The position numbers were made by a program, and so were the translations under genes. From NCBI GenBank assembly GCA_017427265.1, contig JAFRTG010000026.1:32651-96650 (forward strand): a stretch of DNA of 64,000 nucleotides, written 5' to 3'. How positions within the stretch are numbered: position 1 is the stretch's first letter; every line of letters begins with the position of its first letter. Positions 25,503-35,016 of this stretch are shown one piece after another. The DNA is from Oscillospiraceae bacterium (GTDB lineage: Bacteria > Bacillota > Clostridia > Oscillospirales > Ruminococcaceae). Below the pieces are notes generated by a model, which saw only the letters and a list, made by a program, of their open reading frames with translations, was not told the DNA's origin and did not search any database.

Positions 25503-26555
25503 TCAGTCGATATAGCCCTGCAGCTTTTTGCTGCGGCTGTAATGCTTGAGCTTGCGGAGCGCCTTGGCTTCGATTTGCCGGATTCGCTCACGGGTGACGC
25601 CGAGCGCCTTGCCGACATCCTCCAGTGTCTGCTGGCGGCCGTTTTCAAGCCCGTAGCGCATCCGCATGACCTTGGCTTCGCGGTCAGTCAGCGTGGAAAG
25701 AACCTCATTCAGCTGCTCCTTCAGCATCGCATTGGAAGCGGCCTCATCGGGGGAAGGTGCCTGATCGTCCGGGATGAAGTCGCCGAGATGGCTGTCCTCC
25801 TCCTCGCCGACCGGTGTTTCCAGAGAAACCGGATCCTGTGCGATCCGCATGATCTCAAGAACCTTTTCCACCGGCATTTCCAGTTTTTTGGCGATTTCTT
25901 CGGGGCTGGCCTCCTGACCGGTCTCGTGCAGGATCTGGCTTGAGATCTTTTTGACCTTTGTGATGCTCTCGACCATATGCACGGGAATGCGGATGGTTCT
26001 GGCCTGATCGGCAAGGGCTCTGGTGATGGCCTGCCGGATCCACCATGTTGCATAGGTCGAGAATTTGAAGCCCTTGGTATAGTCAAACTTGTCCACGGCT
26101 TTGAGCAGACCCATGTTGCCCTCCTGAATGAGGTCGAGGAACTGCATACCGCGGCCGACATACTTCTTTGCAATGCTGACAACCAGACGCAGATTGGCTT
26201 CTGCAAGACGCTGCCGCGCCGGCTCGTCCTGCGGATTATCCGCAAGTCTGCGGGCAAGTTCTGTTTCCTCGTCCGTGGTCAGCAGTGCCACTCTGCCGAT
26301 TTCCTTCAGATAAATCTTGACCGAATCGTCATTGGAAATCTCGTCATTTGCCATTGTGACGGAAGGATCCGAAGCGTCCTCCAGAGAGAGTTCGTCATCG
26401 ACCAGCTCAATCTGCATCGCGGAGCACCGTTCCATAATGTGCTCCGGTTCCAATGCAAGGCTTTCTGATGCCTCCTGCACTTCGGCGATGGTAATCTTTC
26501 CGCTCGATTTGGCTTTTTCGAGCAGTTGATCGAGACGCTTTTCTTCATCTGCCAT
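25503..26555 (-). CDS. rpoD: Primary-type sigma factor RpoD, first tandem copy
   Basis: 350 residues. Same organisation as its neighbour: 1.2 ([20 protein letters not shown]), 2.1-2.4 ([20 protein letters not shown] onward, [20 protein letters not shown]) and 4.2 ([18 protein letters not shown]). It lies 74 bases downstream of dnaG, the standard place for rpoD, with AAAGGAGG before the ATG. This position suggests it is the ancestral copy and the downstream gene the duplicate. Divergent residues include the N-terminal ~80 and the C-terminus ([13 protein letters not shown]). Confidence 0.9.
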   Translation of the reverse strand: MADEEKRLDQLLEKAKSSGKITIAEVQEASESLALEPEHIMERCSAMQIELVDDELSLEDASDPSVTMANDEISNDDSVKIYLKEIGRVALLTTDEETELARRLADNPQDEPARQRLAEANLRLVVSIAKKYVGRGMQFLDLIQEGNMGLLKAVDKFDYTKGFKFSTYATWWIRQAITRALADQARTIRIPVHMVESITKVKKISSQILHETGQEASPEEIAKKLEMPVEKVLEIMRIAQDPVSLETPVGEEEDSHLGDFIPDDQAPSPDEAASNAMLKEQLNEVLSTLTDREAKVMRMRYGLENGRQQTLEDVGKALGVTRERIRQIEAKALRKLKHYSRSKKLQGYID

Positions 26556-26629
26556 TTTGGTTTCCTCCTTTGCGCGGCCTCCGCACAGTCTAAGAGCATA
26601 TTCATCTGCATTCTGCGGATGCAGTGCAG

Positions 26630-28381
26630 TTATGATCGTTTCTGTTGCTTGATCGCCTGAAAATTGGCAGCCCAGTCGCTGTCATCAAGCTCTGCAGCCT
26701 TTGCCGGATCGAGCTTCGGATTTTTCAGTACCCGAATGCAGTCGCTGACGGCCTTCGGCGAGATATCCAGCTCCGAATGCGAAGCCTCGATGCCGGTGAT
26801 CCGCCCCATTTCCTGCGGCGTAAAGCTGTCGGAAAAGAGCGAGAGGTCATAGGGATAACCCTGCTGCAGCTTGTCTGTCAGATGCCGGAAGATTCTGCGG
26901 TTGAGCTCTGTGACGAACTCCTCCGGCCGGATCTGTTTCAGCACATCTTCGAGCGCATCCGGCTGCCGGAACAGATAACAGAGGATCTGCTCCTCGGCCT
27001 TTGCCTCCTTCGGGCGGGCGGCTGCCTCCGGATTGATCGGATCGCGGAGCAGCGGTGCGGTTTTCAGCGCTGTCCATGTCTGCTTCTTCTCATTTTTTTT
27101 CCGTTTCCGGATTTCCTGTGCGACCTGCGCTTTCAGAATCTCCGGTGAGATCTCATATTCCTTGGCGATCTTTGAAAGATACACATTGCGGTCAAGCTCA
27201 TTTTCGATGCCGGAAAGCACGCTGATCGCCTTATGCAGCGCGGTAATCGTGCCGTCCTCGGATTCCGGATCGGTGCCGTCGCGGCATCGCTGCAGCTCGT
27301 AGGAGACAGCGTCGTCGGCTTCCTCAAGCAGCTTCCGGAAATAGGCTGACCCGAATTTTTTGATATATTCATCCGGGTCCTTTGCATCGTGCATGTGCAG
27401 GATGCGCGGCCGCAGTCCGACGGCACGCAGCAGATTCACGGCTTTGACGGTCGCGTTCTGACCGGCAGCGTCGCTGTCGTAGGAGATGACGACCTCCTCG
27501 GCGTACTGCCGCATGAGCCGGCACTGATCGGGTGTCAGCGCGGTGCCGAGCGATGCGACGACATTCTCAAAGCCTGCCTGATGAATCGAAATGACATCCA
27601 TGTAGCCTTCTGCGAGAATCAGCCGCTTGGACTGCGATTTCTTCGCAAAATTCATGGAAAACAGGTTTCTGCCCTTTTTGAAAACCGGCGTATCGGACGA
27701 GTTGAGGTATTTGGGCTCACCGTCCTTTTCGATCGTGCGGCCGCCGAAGGCAATGACGCTGCCGCGCAGGTCAAAGATCGGGAAGATCACACGGTTCCGG
27801 AATTTGTCGTAGAGATTGCCGGTTTTGCCGGAGCGGCTGCAGAGGTTCGCGCCGAGCAGCTCCTCATCGGTATAGCCGAGCTGCTTCATGGCGTTCAGCA
27901 GGCCGTCCCAGCGGTCGTCTGCGTAGCCGAGGCCGTATTTCCGGATGATTTCCGGCTTGAGTGCACGCTCCTTGAGATAGATAAGGCCGCGCTTGTCTTT
28001 GCCGGTCAGATTTTCAAAGAAATATCTTGCGGCAGCGCGGTTGAGTTCAAGCAGCCGCATCCGGAATTTGGATTCGCCGTTGTCGCGTTCCTGTTCGGGG
28101 ACGGTCATGCCTGCGCGCTCGGCAAGCATCCGGACGGCGTCCATATACGGCAGTCCTTCGATCTGCATGATGAAGGTGATGACGTCGCCGCCGGCATGGC
28201 AGCCGAAGCAATAGAAACTATTGTTGTGAGGATAAACCGTGCAGGATGGTGTCTTTTCAGAGTGAAACGGGCACAAGCATTTCAGCAGGGAACCCGCTTT
28301 GATCAGATGCACATAGCTGCCCATGACCGTGTCGATCGGATTGGCCTGTCTGAGCTGATAGAGAAATTCCTGCGGCAGCAT
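26630..28381 (-). CDS. dnaG: DNA primase
   Basis: 583 residues. The N-terminal CHC2 zinc-binding domain is clear ([22 protein letters not shown]). The primase core with Toprim motifs follows ([20 protein letters not shown] with the catalytic Glu; [15 protein letters not shown] with the DxD metal site). The C-terminal helicase-interaction region is Lys-rich, then helical. It makes RNA primers at the replication fork. It lies between dgt and rpoD in a four-gene minus-strand cluster. Confidence 0.95.
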   Translation of the reverse strand: MLPQEFLYQLRQANPIDTVMGSYVHLIKAGSLLKCLCPFHSEKTPSCTVYPHNNSFYCFGCHAGGDVITFIMQIEGLPYMDAVRMLAERAGMTVPEQERDNGESKFRMRLLELNRAAARYFFENLTGKDKRGLIYLKERALKPEIIRKYGLGYADDRWDGLLNAMKQLGYTDEELLGANLCSRSGKTGNLYDKFRNRVIFPIFDLRGSVIAFGGRTIEKDGEPKYLNSSDTPVFKKGRNLFSMNFAKKSQSKRLILAEGYMDVISIHQAGFENVVASLGTALTPDQCRLMRQYAEEVVISYDSDAAGQNATVKAVNLLRAVGLRPRILHMHDAKDPDEYIKKFGSAYFRKLLEEADDAVSYELQRCRDGTDPESEDGTITALHKAISVLSGIENELDRNVYLSKIAKEYEISPEILKAQVAQEIRKRKKNEKKQTWTALKTAPLLRDPINPEAAARPKEAKAEEQILCYLFRQPDALEDVLKQIRPEEFVTELNRRIFRHLTDKLQQGYPYDLSLFSDSFTPQEMGRITGIEASHSELDISPKAVSDCIRVLKNPKLDPAKAAELDDSDWAANFQAIKQQKRS

Positions 28382-28400
28382 GTGCGCACCTCCTTTGATT

Positions 28401-29393
28401 TTATTTCACATCCCACGAACGCGGGATAAACAGTTTTTCATATGCCCAGATGGCGTAATCGTCGCTCATGCCTGCAATATAGTCACAGACGGCGCGGGCA
28501 GCGGTGTCCTTCTCCGCGATCGCACGGTATTCATCGGGCATTTCCTCCGGCCGCTCCAGATAGTAAGCATAGAGTCTGCGGATGAGCTCCTGCGCCTTGT
28601 GATCCTCTGTTTTGGCAGCAGAGCCGGAATAAATATTCTGATAGAGGAATGTGTGCAGTGCGTCATGTGCCTGCCGGATGTCCGGCATCATATCCATAAC
28701 ATCGTCGCCGTGCTCGATGACAGAGGTAATCATCGTGGTGATGCGTTTCGATTTGGAATGCCCGAGTACGGCGGTGCAGTCTGCGGGGAGATCCTCTTCC
28801 CGGAGAATGCCGCCGCGGATGGCATCGTCAATGTCGTGATTGATATAGGCGATGCGGTCGGCCAGCCGGACAAGATTGCCCTCCCGCGTGGCCGCAGTCA
28901 TATTGGTATGGCAGAGGATGCCGTCGCGGACCTGTCTGGTCAGATTCAGCCCCCTGCCGTGCTTTTCGATGCGTTCGACGACCCGCACGCTCTGCTCGTA
29001 GTGCCGGTATCCGCCCGGCGTGATCGCATTGAGCGCCGCCTCCCCGGCATGGCCGAAGGGCGAATGTCCGAGGTCGTGGCCGAGTGCAATGGCCTCCGTG
29101 AGATCCTCGTTCATGCGCAGCGCGCGCGCCATCGTGCGGGCGATCTGTGCGACCTCCAGCGTATGGGTCAGACGGGTGCGGTAATGATCCCCGATGGGGG
29201 ACAGAAACACCTGCGTCTTGCGCTTGAGCCGCCGGAAGGATGTACAGTGCAGGATACGGTCGCGGTCACGCTGAAATTCGGTGCGGAGCGGACACAGCGG
29301 TTCCGGCACATCCCGGATGGCTTCTGCAGCATGGCAGGCGTTTTGGCACAGCATATCATTTTCAAATGCTTCGGTTTGCTCGCGGACGGTCAT
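28401..29393 (-). CDS. dgt: Deoxyguanosinetriphosphate triphosphohydrolase-like protein (HD domain)
   Basis: 330 residues. HD-domain metal ligands: TRLTHTLEVAQIARTMARAL (His) and EAIALGHDLGHSPFGHAGE (HD plus further His). The N-terminal RRLKRKTQVFLSP is typical of bacterial Dgt. The enzyme releases triphosphate from dNTPs and helps balance the nucleotide pool. The start has GAGGTGATC upstream. It is 19 bases before dnaG, a common arrangement in Clostridia. Confidence 0.92.
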   Translation of the reverse strand: MTVREQTEAFENDMLCQNACHAAEAIRDVPEPLCPLRTEFQRDRDRILHCTSFRRLKRKTQVFLSPIGDHYRTRLTHTLEVAQIARTMARALRMNEDLTEAIALGHDLGHSPFGHAGEAALNAITPGGYRHYEQSVRVVERIEKHGRGLNLTRQVRDGILCHTNMTAATREGNLVRLADRIAYINHDIDDAIRGGILREEDLPADCTAVLGHSKSKRITTMITSVIEHGDDVMDMMPDIRQAHDALHTFLYQNIYSGSAAKTEDHKAQELIRRLYAYYLERPEEMPDEYRAIAEKDTAARAVCDYIAGMSDDYAIWAYEKLFIPRSWDVK

Positions 29394-29657
29394 CGGATCA
29401 CCTCGGTTTCGGTCAGGCGGCAGCGGATTATCGGATCGTCTGTCTGATTCTGATGCAGTCAGTCCAATGCTGTCTGATTATATATACAGCAAACGGGGCG
29501 AAAAATCCTCTTTTTCGTGCTGCTTTTCCGCAATTTTCAGAACATCGTACATTTGGATGCGGAGTATACAATTTCAGTTTGTGCAAAATAACAACGAATT
29601 GCGCGGCGCTCGTTTGCGGGACAGCGATTCCGGGATCCTGATGCGAAAATGCGCAAA
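29394..29657. other. Upstream region of dgt
   Basis: About 260 bases holding the probable dgt promoter (a TATAAT on the minus strand at 29482-29477 with a weak -35). Plus-strand open frames here are unconvincing: no ribosome site and an atypical composition. Confidence 0.4.
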
Positions 29658-29682
29658 GGCGCCGATGACAGCATCAGCGCCT
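29658..29682. terminator. Hairpin preceding repeat copy C
   Basis: Imperfect stem GGCGCcGATG / CATCaGCGCC, the same kind of GGCGC hairpin that precedes the repeat at 24.2 kb. Confidence 0.5.
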
Positions 29683-29683
29683 C

Positions 29684-29903
29684 AGTTTGTTGATAAAGTG
29701 TCTCCGACGGATCAGAAATGAGGGCTCCGCCCTCAAACTCCCGCTTAAGGGCTATTAGCCCTTAAGAATCCCATTTTAAGGTGCAATATAAAAAGCACGC
29801 ACTTTCTGCTATTCTATCAAAAGTGGGATTCCAAAGGGACTCTGCCCCTTTGGCGGTTTTGGGCGGAGCCCATTATTGATTATCGCAAAGCGATACCTTT
29901 TTC
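29684..29903. repeat. Full-length intergenic repeat, copy C (~220 bp)
   Basis: Runs from AGTTTGTTGATAAAGTGTCT to CGATACCTTTTTC. It contains internal inverted repeats: GCTTAAGGGC/GCCCTTAAG, CCAAAGGG/CCCTTTGG, and a long-range pair GGCTCCGCCC / GGGCGGAGCCC. It is nearly identical to copy D 258 bp further on. Non-coding: differences include single-base changes and small indels. No transposase gene is inside. Confidence 0.85.
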
Positions 29904-29907
29904 GACA

Positions 29908-29939
29908 AGCTGAGAGCACCTCTTTTTCGGGAGGTGCTC
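29908..29939. terminator. Hairpin between repeat copies
   Basis: Stem AGAGCACCTC / GAGGTGCTCT with a T-rich loop, located between the two repeat copies. Confidence 0.6.
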
Positions 29940-29941
29940 TT

Positions 29942-30162
29942 AGTTTGTTGATAAAGTGTCTCCGACGGATCAGAAATGAGTGCTCCGCCCTCAAACTCCC
30001 GCTTAAGGGCTGTCAGCCCTTAAGAATCCCATTTTAAGACACAATATAAAAAGCACGCACTTTCTGCCATTCTATCAAAAGTGGGATTCCAAAGGGACAA
30101 TGTCCCTTTGGCGGGTTTGGGCGGAGCCCATTATAGATTCATCGCAGAGCGATACCTTTTTC
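29942..30162. repeat. Full-length intergenic repeat, copy D (~221 bp)
   Basis: Direct repeat of 29684-29903 with scattered changes (for example GCTATTAGC versus GCTGTCAGC in the first hairpin loop, and TCTGCC versus AATGT in the second). Loop changes leave the stems intact, which suggests selection on the fold or recent spread. Confidence 0.85.
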
Positions 30163-30193
30163 TTATGATAAAACCGCCGGAGATTCCGGTGCC

Positions 30194-30775
30194 TCAGAAC
30201 TGATTGAGGATCCACTGCAGCCCGCCGTAGAAGAGCAGGCACATGATGACCGTCGCCATGATGAGACCGAGGAAGATCGCCGGGACGGACTTTTTCCGGC
30301 TGACATGCAGCAGCGCTGCAATCAGGGATCCTGTCCAAGCGCCGGTGCCGGGCAGCGGAATGCCGACGAAGAGCAGCAGGCCGACAAACTCAAATTTGCG
30401 GATTTTTTCGGCCTTTTTGCCGGTGCCGCGAGCCTTCAGCCAGAGTGCCAGCTTGCGCATCCAGCCAATCTTGCAGCCCTCCATCCAGTTGAGCACCTTT
30501 TCGATGAACAGCAGAATGAACGGGATCGGCAGGATATTGCCGAGGATGCAGACGCCGACAGCCTGCCACATCGGAATACCGAGCAGCGAGGCCGCAATCA
30601 GCCCGCCGCGCAGCTCCAGAATCGGGATCATGGAGATGATGAACGGCACAAGGATCGGCGGCAGACCCCCGAGCAGGGAAGTCAGCTTTTCCGCGAGTGC
30701 TTCGGTTCCGCCGGAAGCCAGCAGAACCGGAAAAAAGGATTGCAGAAGCATGGGATCGCCCTCCGTAAACTTCAT
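30194..30775 (-). CDS. Small multidrug export/COG2426 membrane protein
   Basis: 193 residues, four to five membrane segments. The family pattern is visible: PILELRGGLIAASLLGIP, GNILPIPFILLFIEKVL, and the GxPLPGTGAWTGSL re-entrant-type motif (VGIPLPGTGAWTGSLIAAL). The Pfam name is putative small multi-drug export protein; real substrates are not established. Start at 30775 chosen by the open frame; an internal ATG eight codons in is also possible. Confidence 0.8.
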   Translation of the reverse strand: MKFTEGDPMLLQSFFPVLLASGGTEALAEKLTSLLGGLPPILVPFIISMIPILELRGGLIAASLLGIPMWQAVGVCILGNILPIPFILLFIEKVLNWMEGCKIGWMRKLALWLKARGTGKKAEKIRKFEFVGLLLFVGIPLPGTGAWTGSLIAALLHVSRKKSVPAIFLGLIMATVIMCLLFYGGLQWILNQF

Positions 30776-31121
30776 ATTATTTTAAGGTTATCTTCATTTG
30801 TGTTTTACACTGCCGTGCTATCATTATGATAAAATGCGGAATTGCGGGACGGCAGACAAATGCAATTTATTATCCCATAAATCCGGCGCACAGTCAAGTC
30901 TTTTGCGCAAAATTACCGCTTTTGCACAAATTTCCGGCCGTGTTTTTCTGAAACTGTCGATGTTTGACAGAAAATGAAAAGCGCGGTTCCGGTTCCTTGA
31001 TGAAATGCATAAATCGTGCACAGGGGACTGTTTTTTTTGTACTGCGGTATGGTAAAATATTGCAAGAAACCGGGTCTCCGGTACAGCCGGTGTTCCGCAA
31101 AACAGAAAGGAAGTTTCACAT
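30776..31121. other. Divergent intergenic region
   Basis: About 345 bases between the exporter gene and the ABC operon. Short frames overlap on both strands but none has a ribosome site. A TAAAAT -10-like element lies near 31053 without a clear -35, so no promoter is called. Nothing else recognised. Confidence 0.45.
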
Positions 31122-32060
31122 ATGGGATTTTCAGTCACGGATCTGTATAAAAAATACGGAGAGAAGGTCGTTGTCGATCATCTCAGCTTTGAGATCAACG
31201 AGCCGGGTGTTTATGCGCTGCTCGGCACGAACGGCGCCGGAAAAACGACCTCGATCCGTATGATTCTGAACATGCTCTCGAAGGACGGCGGAACGGTTCG
31301 CTGGAACGGCGGTCCGCTGACGCTGCAGACCTGCAATATCGGATATCTGGCCGAGGAGCGCGGTCTGTATCCGAAAAATACGCTGATGGATCAGCTGATG
31401 TATTTTGCAGCGCTGCGCGGCGTTTCGCATGATGAGGCAAAGAAGCGAATCAGATACTGGGCGGAGCGCCTGGATGCAACGGAGTATCTGTTTCCGAAGC
31501 AGGAGGGGAAAAAGCCCGTCAAGCCGAAGAAGGCCGATCAGCTTTCCAAGGGCAACCAGCAGAAGATCCAGCTGATGCTGGCGCTGCTCAGTGATCCGGA
31601 GCTGCTGATTCTGGACGAGCCGCTTTCCGGCCTTGACCCGGTCAATACCGATCTGTTCAAGGGCATTATTCATGAGGAGATCGAAAAAGGAAAATACCTT
31701 ATCATGTCGAGTCACCAGATGGCGACGATTGAGGAGTTCTGCACCGATCTGACGATCCTCAGCAGAAGCAAGACCGTGCTGCAGGGCAATCTTGCGGAAA
31801 TCAAAAAGAGCTACGGCCGCATCAACCTCTTCCTGAAGGCAGAGCAGGATCTGCGCCGGTTCATTGACGGGGCGGGCGTGACCGTGCTGTCCTCTGTCGG
31901 ATATTCCTATCAGTGCCGCGTAACGGGCGAGGAGCAGGCCAATGCACTGCTGCATACGCTGGTTTCGCAGGGCATCACGCTGATCGCTTTCGAGCTGCGC
32001 GAGCCGAGTCTGCATGAGATCTTTGTGGAAAAGGTGGGCGAAACGCATGAAGAAGCATGA
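31122..32060 (+). CDS. ABC transporter ATPase (NatA-like)
   Basis: 312 residues. Walker A LGTNGAGKTTS, signature QLSKGNQQKIQLM, Walker B LLILDEPLSGLDP and the H-loop SSHQM. The C-terminal ~80 residues match the DUF4162-type tail of NatA-class exporters (FELREPSLHEIFVEKVG). AGAAAGGAAG precedes the ATG. It drives export with the two ABC-2 permeases downstream, whose genes overlap end to start. The substrate is unknown; NatAB homologues extrude sodium or toxic compounds. Confidence 0.92.
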   Translation: MGFSVTDLYKKYGEKVVVDHLSFEINEPGVYALLGTNGAGKTTSIRMILNMLSKDGGTVRWNGGPLTLQTCNIGYLAEERGLYPKNTLMDQLMYFAALRGVSHDEAKKRIRYWAERLDATEYLFPKQEGKKPVKPKKADQLSKGNQQKIQLMLALLSDPELLILDEPLSGLDPVNTDLFKGIIHEEIEKGKYLIMSSHQMATIEEFCTDLTILSRSKTVLQGNLAEIKKSYGRINLFLKAEQDLRRFIDGAGVTVLSSVGYSYQCRVTGEEQANALLHTLVSQGITLIAFELREPSLHEIFVEKVGETHEEA

Positions 32061-33399
32061 GATGCAGAATGTCGGAACGGTATTTCGCTATACGGTACAG
32101 CAGCACTATAAGACAAAATCTGTTGTGATTTTCCTGGTGATCCTGTTCGTGCTGGCGATGCTTTCGTTTCCGATGATCTATTTTTTCAACGGACAGGACA
32201 AGGAAGTGACGGAAACGCAGATCACAACGCTCTATCTGCGCAATGAGGCCGACATTCCGATGGATGCATCGGAGATCCTTGCTGATTCGCGTTACAGCGC
32301 GCTGAAGATCGAGAATGTCACGGATGATGACGATGCGATGAAGCAGCGTGTGCTCAGCGAGAAAACAGCCGCGGGTGCAGTCATCTCCCTGAACGCAGAG
32401 CAGATGCATTTCAGCATCCGCACGGTCTACGGTCAGAACGGTGACATCGAAAACAAAGATGCCAGAACGCTGAACCGCGTGCTGGAAAAGGCACTGCATC
32501 AGTCCGTGCTGAAGACGCTTTCCGTCACGGAGGCACAGGAAGCGACCATCCGCAGCAGTGTGGTCTCACAGGTTGCAAAGACCGCGGACTACCTGAACGG
32601 TACAGAGGAAACGGGAACGGATACACATGTCTTTGCGAATTTGTTTTACTGTTATCTGATTATGATTGTATGCAGCCTTTCGATGGGCTATGTATTCCAG
32701 CAGTGCATGGACGAAAAGGTTTCCAAGCTGGTGGAGTCGCTGCTGGTCAGTGTCTCACCGACAGCGCTGCTTGCCGGAAAATGCCTTGCTGTCATGTTGT
32801 TTGTGTTCGGCGGCCTCGGAATCATTGCGCTGGGAATCGTGCTCTCATACTTCATCAGCAAGTCGCTCGGCATTACGGTTTCGGCCGATCTGCTCCAGAG
32901 CTTCCTGCACATCAATCTGACATCGCTGCATCTTTCACCGAAAACCGTGATTCTGTTTATCGTATGTCTGATTCTTGCATTTTCGATCTGCATGGGTCTT
33001 GCGGGTGCAGCCGGCTCCTGCTGCTCCAAGACTGAGGATACCCAGCAGGCAAGTCTGGTCGTGATGATGTTCATTATGATCGGTTATCTGACAGGTGCAT
33101 TTGCACCGATGTTTGAGCGCGACAGCGTGAATATTCTGTTCTCGCTGTTCCCGCTGACGTCTGTATTTACGGCCTTTCCGAACTATGTCTGCGGCAAGAT
33201 CGGACTGCCGGTATTTGTGCTGGCGCTGGTGCTGCAGGCAATCACGGCGGCGCTGCTGGCGAGACTTGCAGGACGTATTTACCGCATGATGATGTTCTAT
33301 CGGGGCGCCGTCCCGAAGCCCGCACAGATCATAAAGATGCTGCGCGAGGAAAAGGAAGCTGCAAAGCAGGCCGGAAAGGAGGATTCTCATGGCGCATAA
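32047..33399 (+). CDS. ABC-2 type permease, first subunit (NatB-like)
   Basis: 450 residues. N-terminal membrane helix (about 24-45), a ~150-residue extracytoplasmic region, then five or six helices in the C-terminal half (CSLSMGYVFQQCMDEKVSKL marks the ABC-2 core: coupling segment with VSKLVESLLVSVSPTALLAG). The start at 32047 overlaps the ATPase gene by 14 bases. The C-terminus is followed at once by the second permease gene (11-base overlap). The two permeases share the same layout and probably form a heterodimer. Confidence 0.85.
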   Translation: MKKHEMQNVGTVFRYTVQQHYKTKSVVIFLVILFVLAMLSFPMIYFFNGQDKEVTETQITTLYLRNEADIPMDASEILADSRYSALKIENVTDDDDAMKQRVLSEKTAAGAVISLNAEQMHFSIRTVYGQNGDIENKDARTLNRVLEKALHQSVLKTLSVTEAQEATIRSSVVSQVAKTADYLNGTEETGTDTHVFANLFYCYLIMIVCSLSMGYVFQQCMDEKVSKLVESLLVSVSPTALLAGKCLAVMLFVFGGLGIIALGIVLSYFISKSLGITVSADLLQSFLHINLTSLHLSPKTVILFIVCLILAFSICMGLAGAAGSCCSKTEDTQQASLVVMMFIMIGYLTGAFAPMFERDSVNILFSLFPLTSVFTAFPNYVCGKIGLPVFVLALVLQAITAALLARLAGRIYRMMMFYRGAVPKPAQIIKMLREEKEAAKQAGKEDSHGA

Positions 33400-34792
33400 T
33401 ATGAAGCGCAATCCGTTTTCCGGAACCGGAAAGGTCTTTTCATTCACGCTGAGGCAGACAATCTTTTCCAAGGGCTGGCTGACCTCGACGATTGTGGTCG
33501 CAGTGCTGCTGATTGTCGGCATTCCGCTGATTCTGTTCGGCGTTTCAAAGGCCGCGGAAAAGGATTCGGACAAGAAAACCGCCGATGCTGTTGAGACTGT
33601 CTATGTGACGGACGAAACAGAGGGCGAGGCGGATTACAGTGTGCTGAAGCAGACAGGCAGCTACGAGAATGTCAGCTATATTGCCTGCAGCTCGATGGAC
33701 GAGGCGATTCAGTCCTCCACCGAAGACAGCAATGCGGTAATTCTGCGCGTGGCAAAGCCGGGCGGCAGCTATGCCCTGACCGTTTATCTGCCGGTCGGAA
33801 CGGCTGTCTCACGCAGCAAGGCGAGCAGTTTCGGCAGCTTTGTCGAAAAGAATTTTGCAGCCGTGCTGATGCAGAAGGCGGACATGACGCAGGAGGATGT
33901 TCTGCTGCTCTCCATGCCGGTCGTGACGGAGACGGCTTCGGTCAGCGATAAGCCGCAGGAGGATGATGCAGAGCAGGATACTATGGCGAAGGTGCTCGGC
34001 ATGGTCGTGCCGTTCATGGCGGCCATGACCGTCTATATGATGGTTGTCCTGTACGGTCAGAGCATGTCGAACAGCGTCATGCTGGAAAAGTCCTCGAAGC
34101 TGATGGAGACGATTCTGACCGCGGTGCATCCGTTTGCACTGATGCTCGGCAAGCTGCTTGCAACAGCCTGTGCGGCTGTGGTTCAGATTGTGATCTGGCT
34201 GTTTGCACTCATCGGAGGAATCATCGGCGGCATCGGCTTTGCGCTGCGCATGGTGCCGGATACCGGCAGCGAGACCGTGCTGATGCTCGATGCAGCGACA
34301 AAATCCATGGGCAGCATTTCGGTTGCGGGCGTGTTCGCATCGGTGATTGTGCTGGCAATCGGCTTCCTGCTGTACCTGACGGTCGCAACGGTTTCCGGCG
34401 CACTGGCTTCCAAGACGGAGGACCTCAACAAAACCAACGTGATCTATGCGCTTGTGATCGTGGCGAGCCTGCTGCTCTGCCTGCGTCCGGAAGTCAATGA
34501 GGTCAGCGACAATGCACGGCTGCTCTCCGGCGATCTTTGGCTGCGGTTCTTCCCGTTTACGGCGGTGCTCGTGCTGCCGTCTGACCTGATCCTCGGAAAG
34601 ATCGGCCTTCTGACGGGGATCGGCGCGATCGTGCTGATGATTGCGGCGGTCGGCCTGATGGTCTGGCTTGCGGCAACGATCTATAAAATGATGGTGCTCT
34701 ACCGCGGAACGCCCCCGACCCCGAAGCGGCTCATTGCGATGCTGAAAGAGGAGCGGGAGCACAAGAAGAATCCGCCGCAGGCTGATTCGTGA
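33389..34792 (+). CDS. ABC-2 type permease, second subunit
   Basis: 467 residues, same topology as the preceding gene: a helix at about 25-50, an extracytoplasmic domain, then the ABC-2 core (MSNSVMLEKSSKLMETILTA, HPFALMLGKLLATACAAVVQ). GGAAAGGAGG precedes the ATG, which lies inside the preceding gene. A duplication of the upstream permease is likely. Last gene before a terminator. Confidence 0.85.
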   Translation: MAHNMKRNPFSGTGKVFSFTLRQTIFSKGWLTSTIVVAVLLIVGIPLILFGVSKAAEKDSDKKTADAVETVYVTDETEGEADYSVLKQTGSYENVSYIACSSMDEAIQSSTEDSNAVILRVAKPGGSYALTVYLPVGTAVSRSKASSFGSFVEKNFAAVLMQKADMTQEDVLLLSMPVVTETASVSDKPQEDDAEQDTMAKVLGMVVPFMAAMTVYMMVVLYGQSMSNSVMLEKSSKLMETILTAVHPFALMLGKLLATACAAVVQIVIWLFALIGGIIGGIGFALRMVPDTGSETVLMLDAATKSMGSISVAGVFASVIVLAIGFLLYLTVATVSGALASKTEDLNKTNVIYALVIVASLLLCLRPEVNEVSDNARLLSGDLWLRFFPFTAVLVLPSDLILGKIGLLTGIGAIVLMIAAVGLMVWLAATIYKMMVLYRGTPPTPKRLIAMLKEEREHKKNPPQADS

Positions 34793-34814
34793 AAACTGCA
34801 TAAAAATCAAAACA

Positions 34815-34854
34815 AAATCCGCCGGAAATTCTTTCGTGAAGCTCCGGCGGATTT
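34815..34854 (+). terminator. Terminator of the NatAB-like operon
   Basis: 12-bp stem AAATCCGCCGGA / TCCGGCGGATTT, 16-base loop, then TCTTG. It lies directly before the rpsB promoter. Confidence 0.8.
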
Positions 34855-34855
34855 C

Positions 34856-34884
34856 TTGTCAAAAGACGGAAAATATGTTATAAT
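34856..34884 (+). promoter_or_regulatory. Promoter of rpsB-tsf with a ~130-base leader
   Basis: TTGTCA (34856-34861), a 17-base spacer and TATAAT (34879-34884). The leader from about 34891 to 35016 contains inverted segments (GCACGGATCTGCACAGCTGC and CTTGTGCAGTCCGGAGG), so an autoregulatory S2-binding leader is possible, but I cannot match it to a defined rpsB leader class. Confidence 0.7.
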
Positions 34885-35016
34885 AGATAGGCACTTCGCA
34901 CGGATCTGCACAGCTGCACGGTTTCGGAGCAGGTTTTCCGCCCCGGTCGCGGCGACTCCTTGTGCAGTCCGGAGGTCACAAACCAAATTTTTTTTATATT
35001 ACAGGAGGAATATCCC

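Noticed and set aside
29684-30162. Direct repeats considered as a CRISPR array
   Set aside because: Only two units, about 220 bp each with internal palindromes and a 38-bp interval; no short repeat-spacer pattern and no cas genes.
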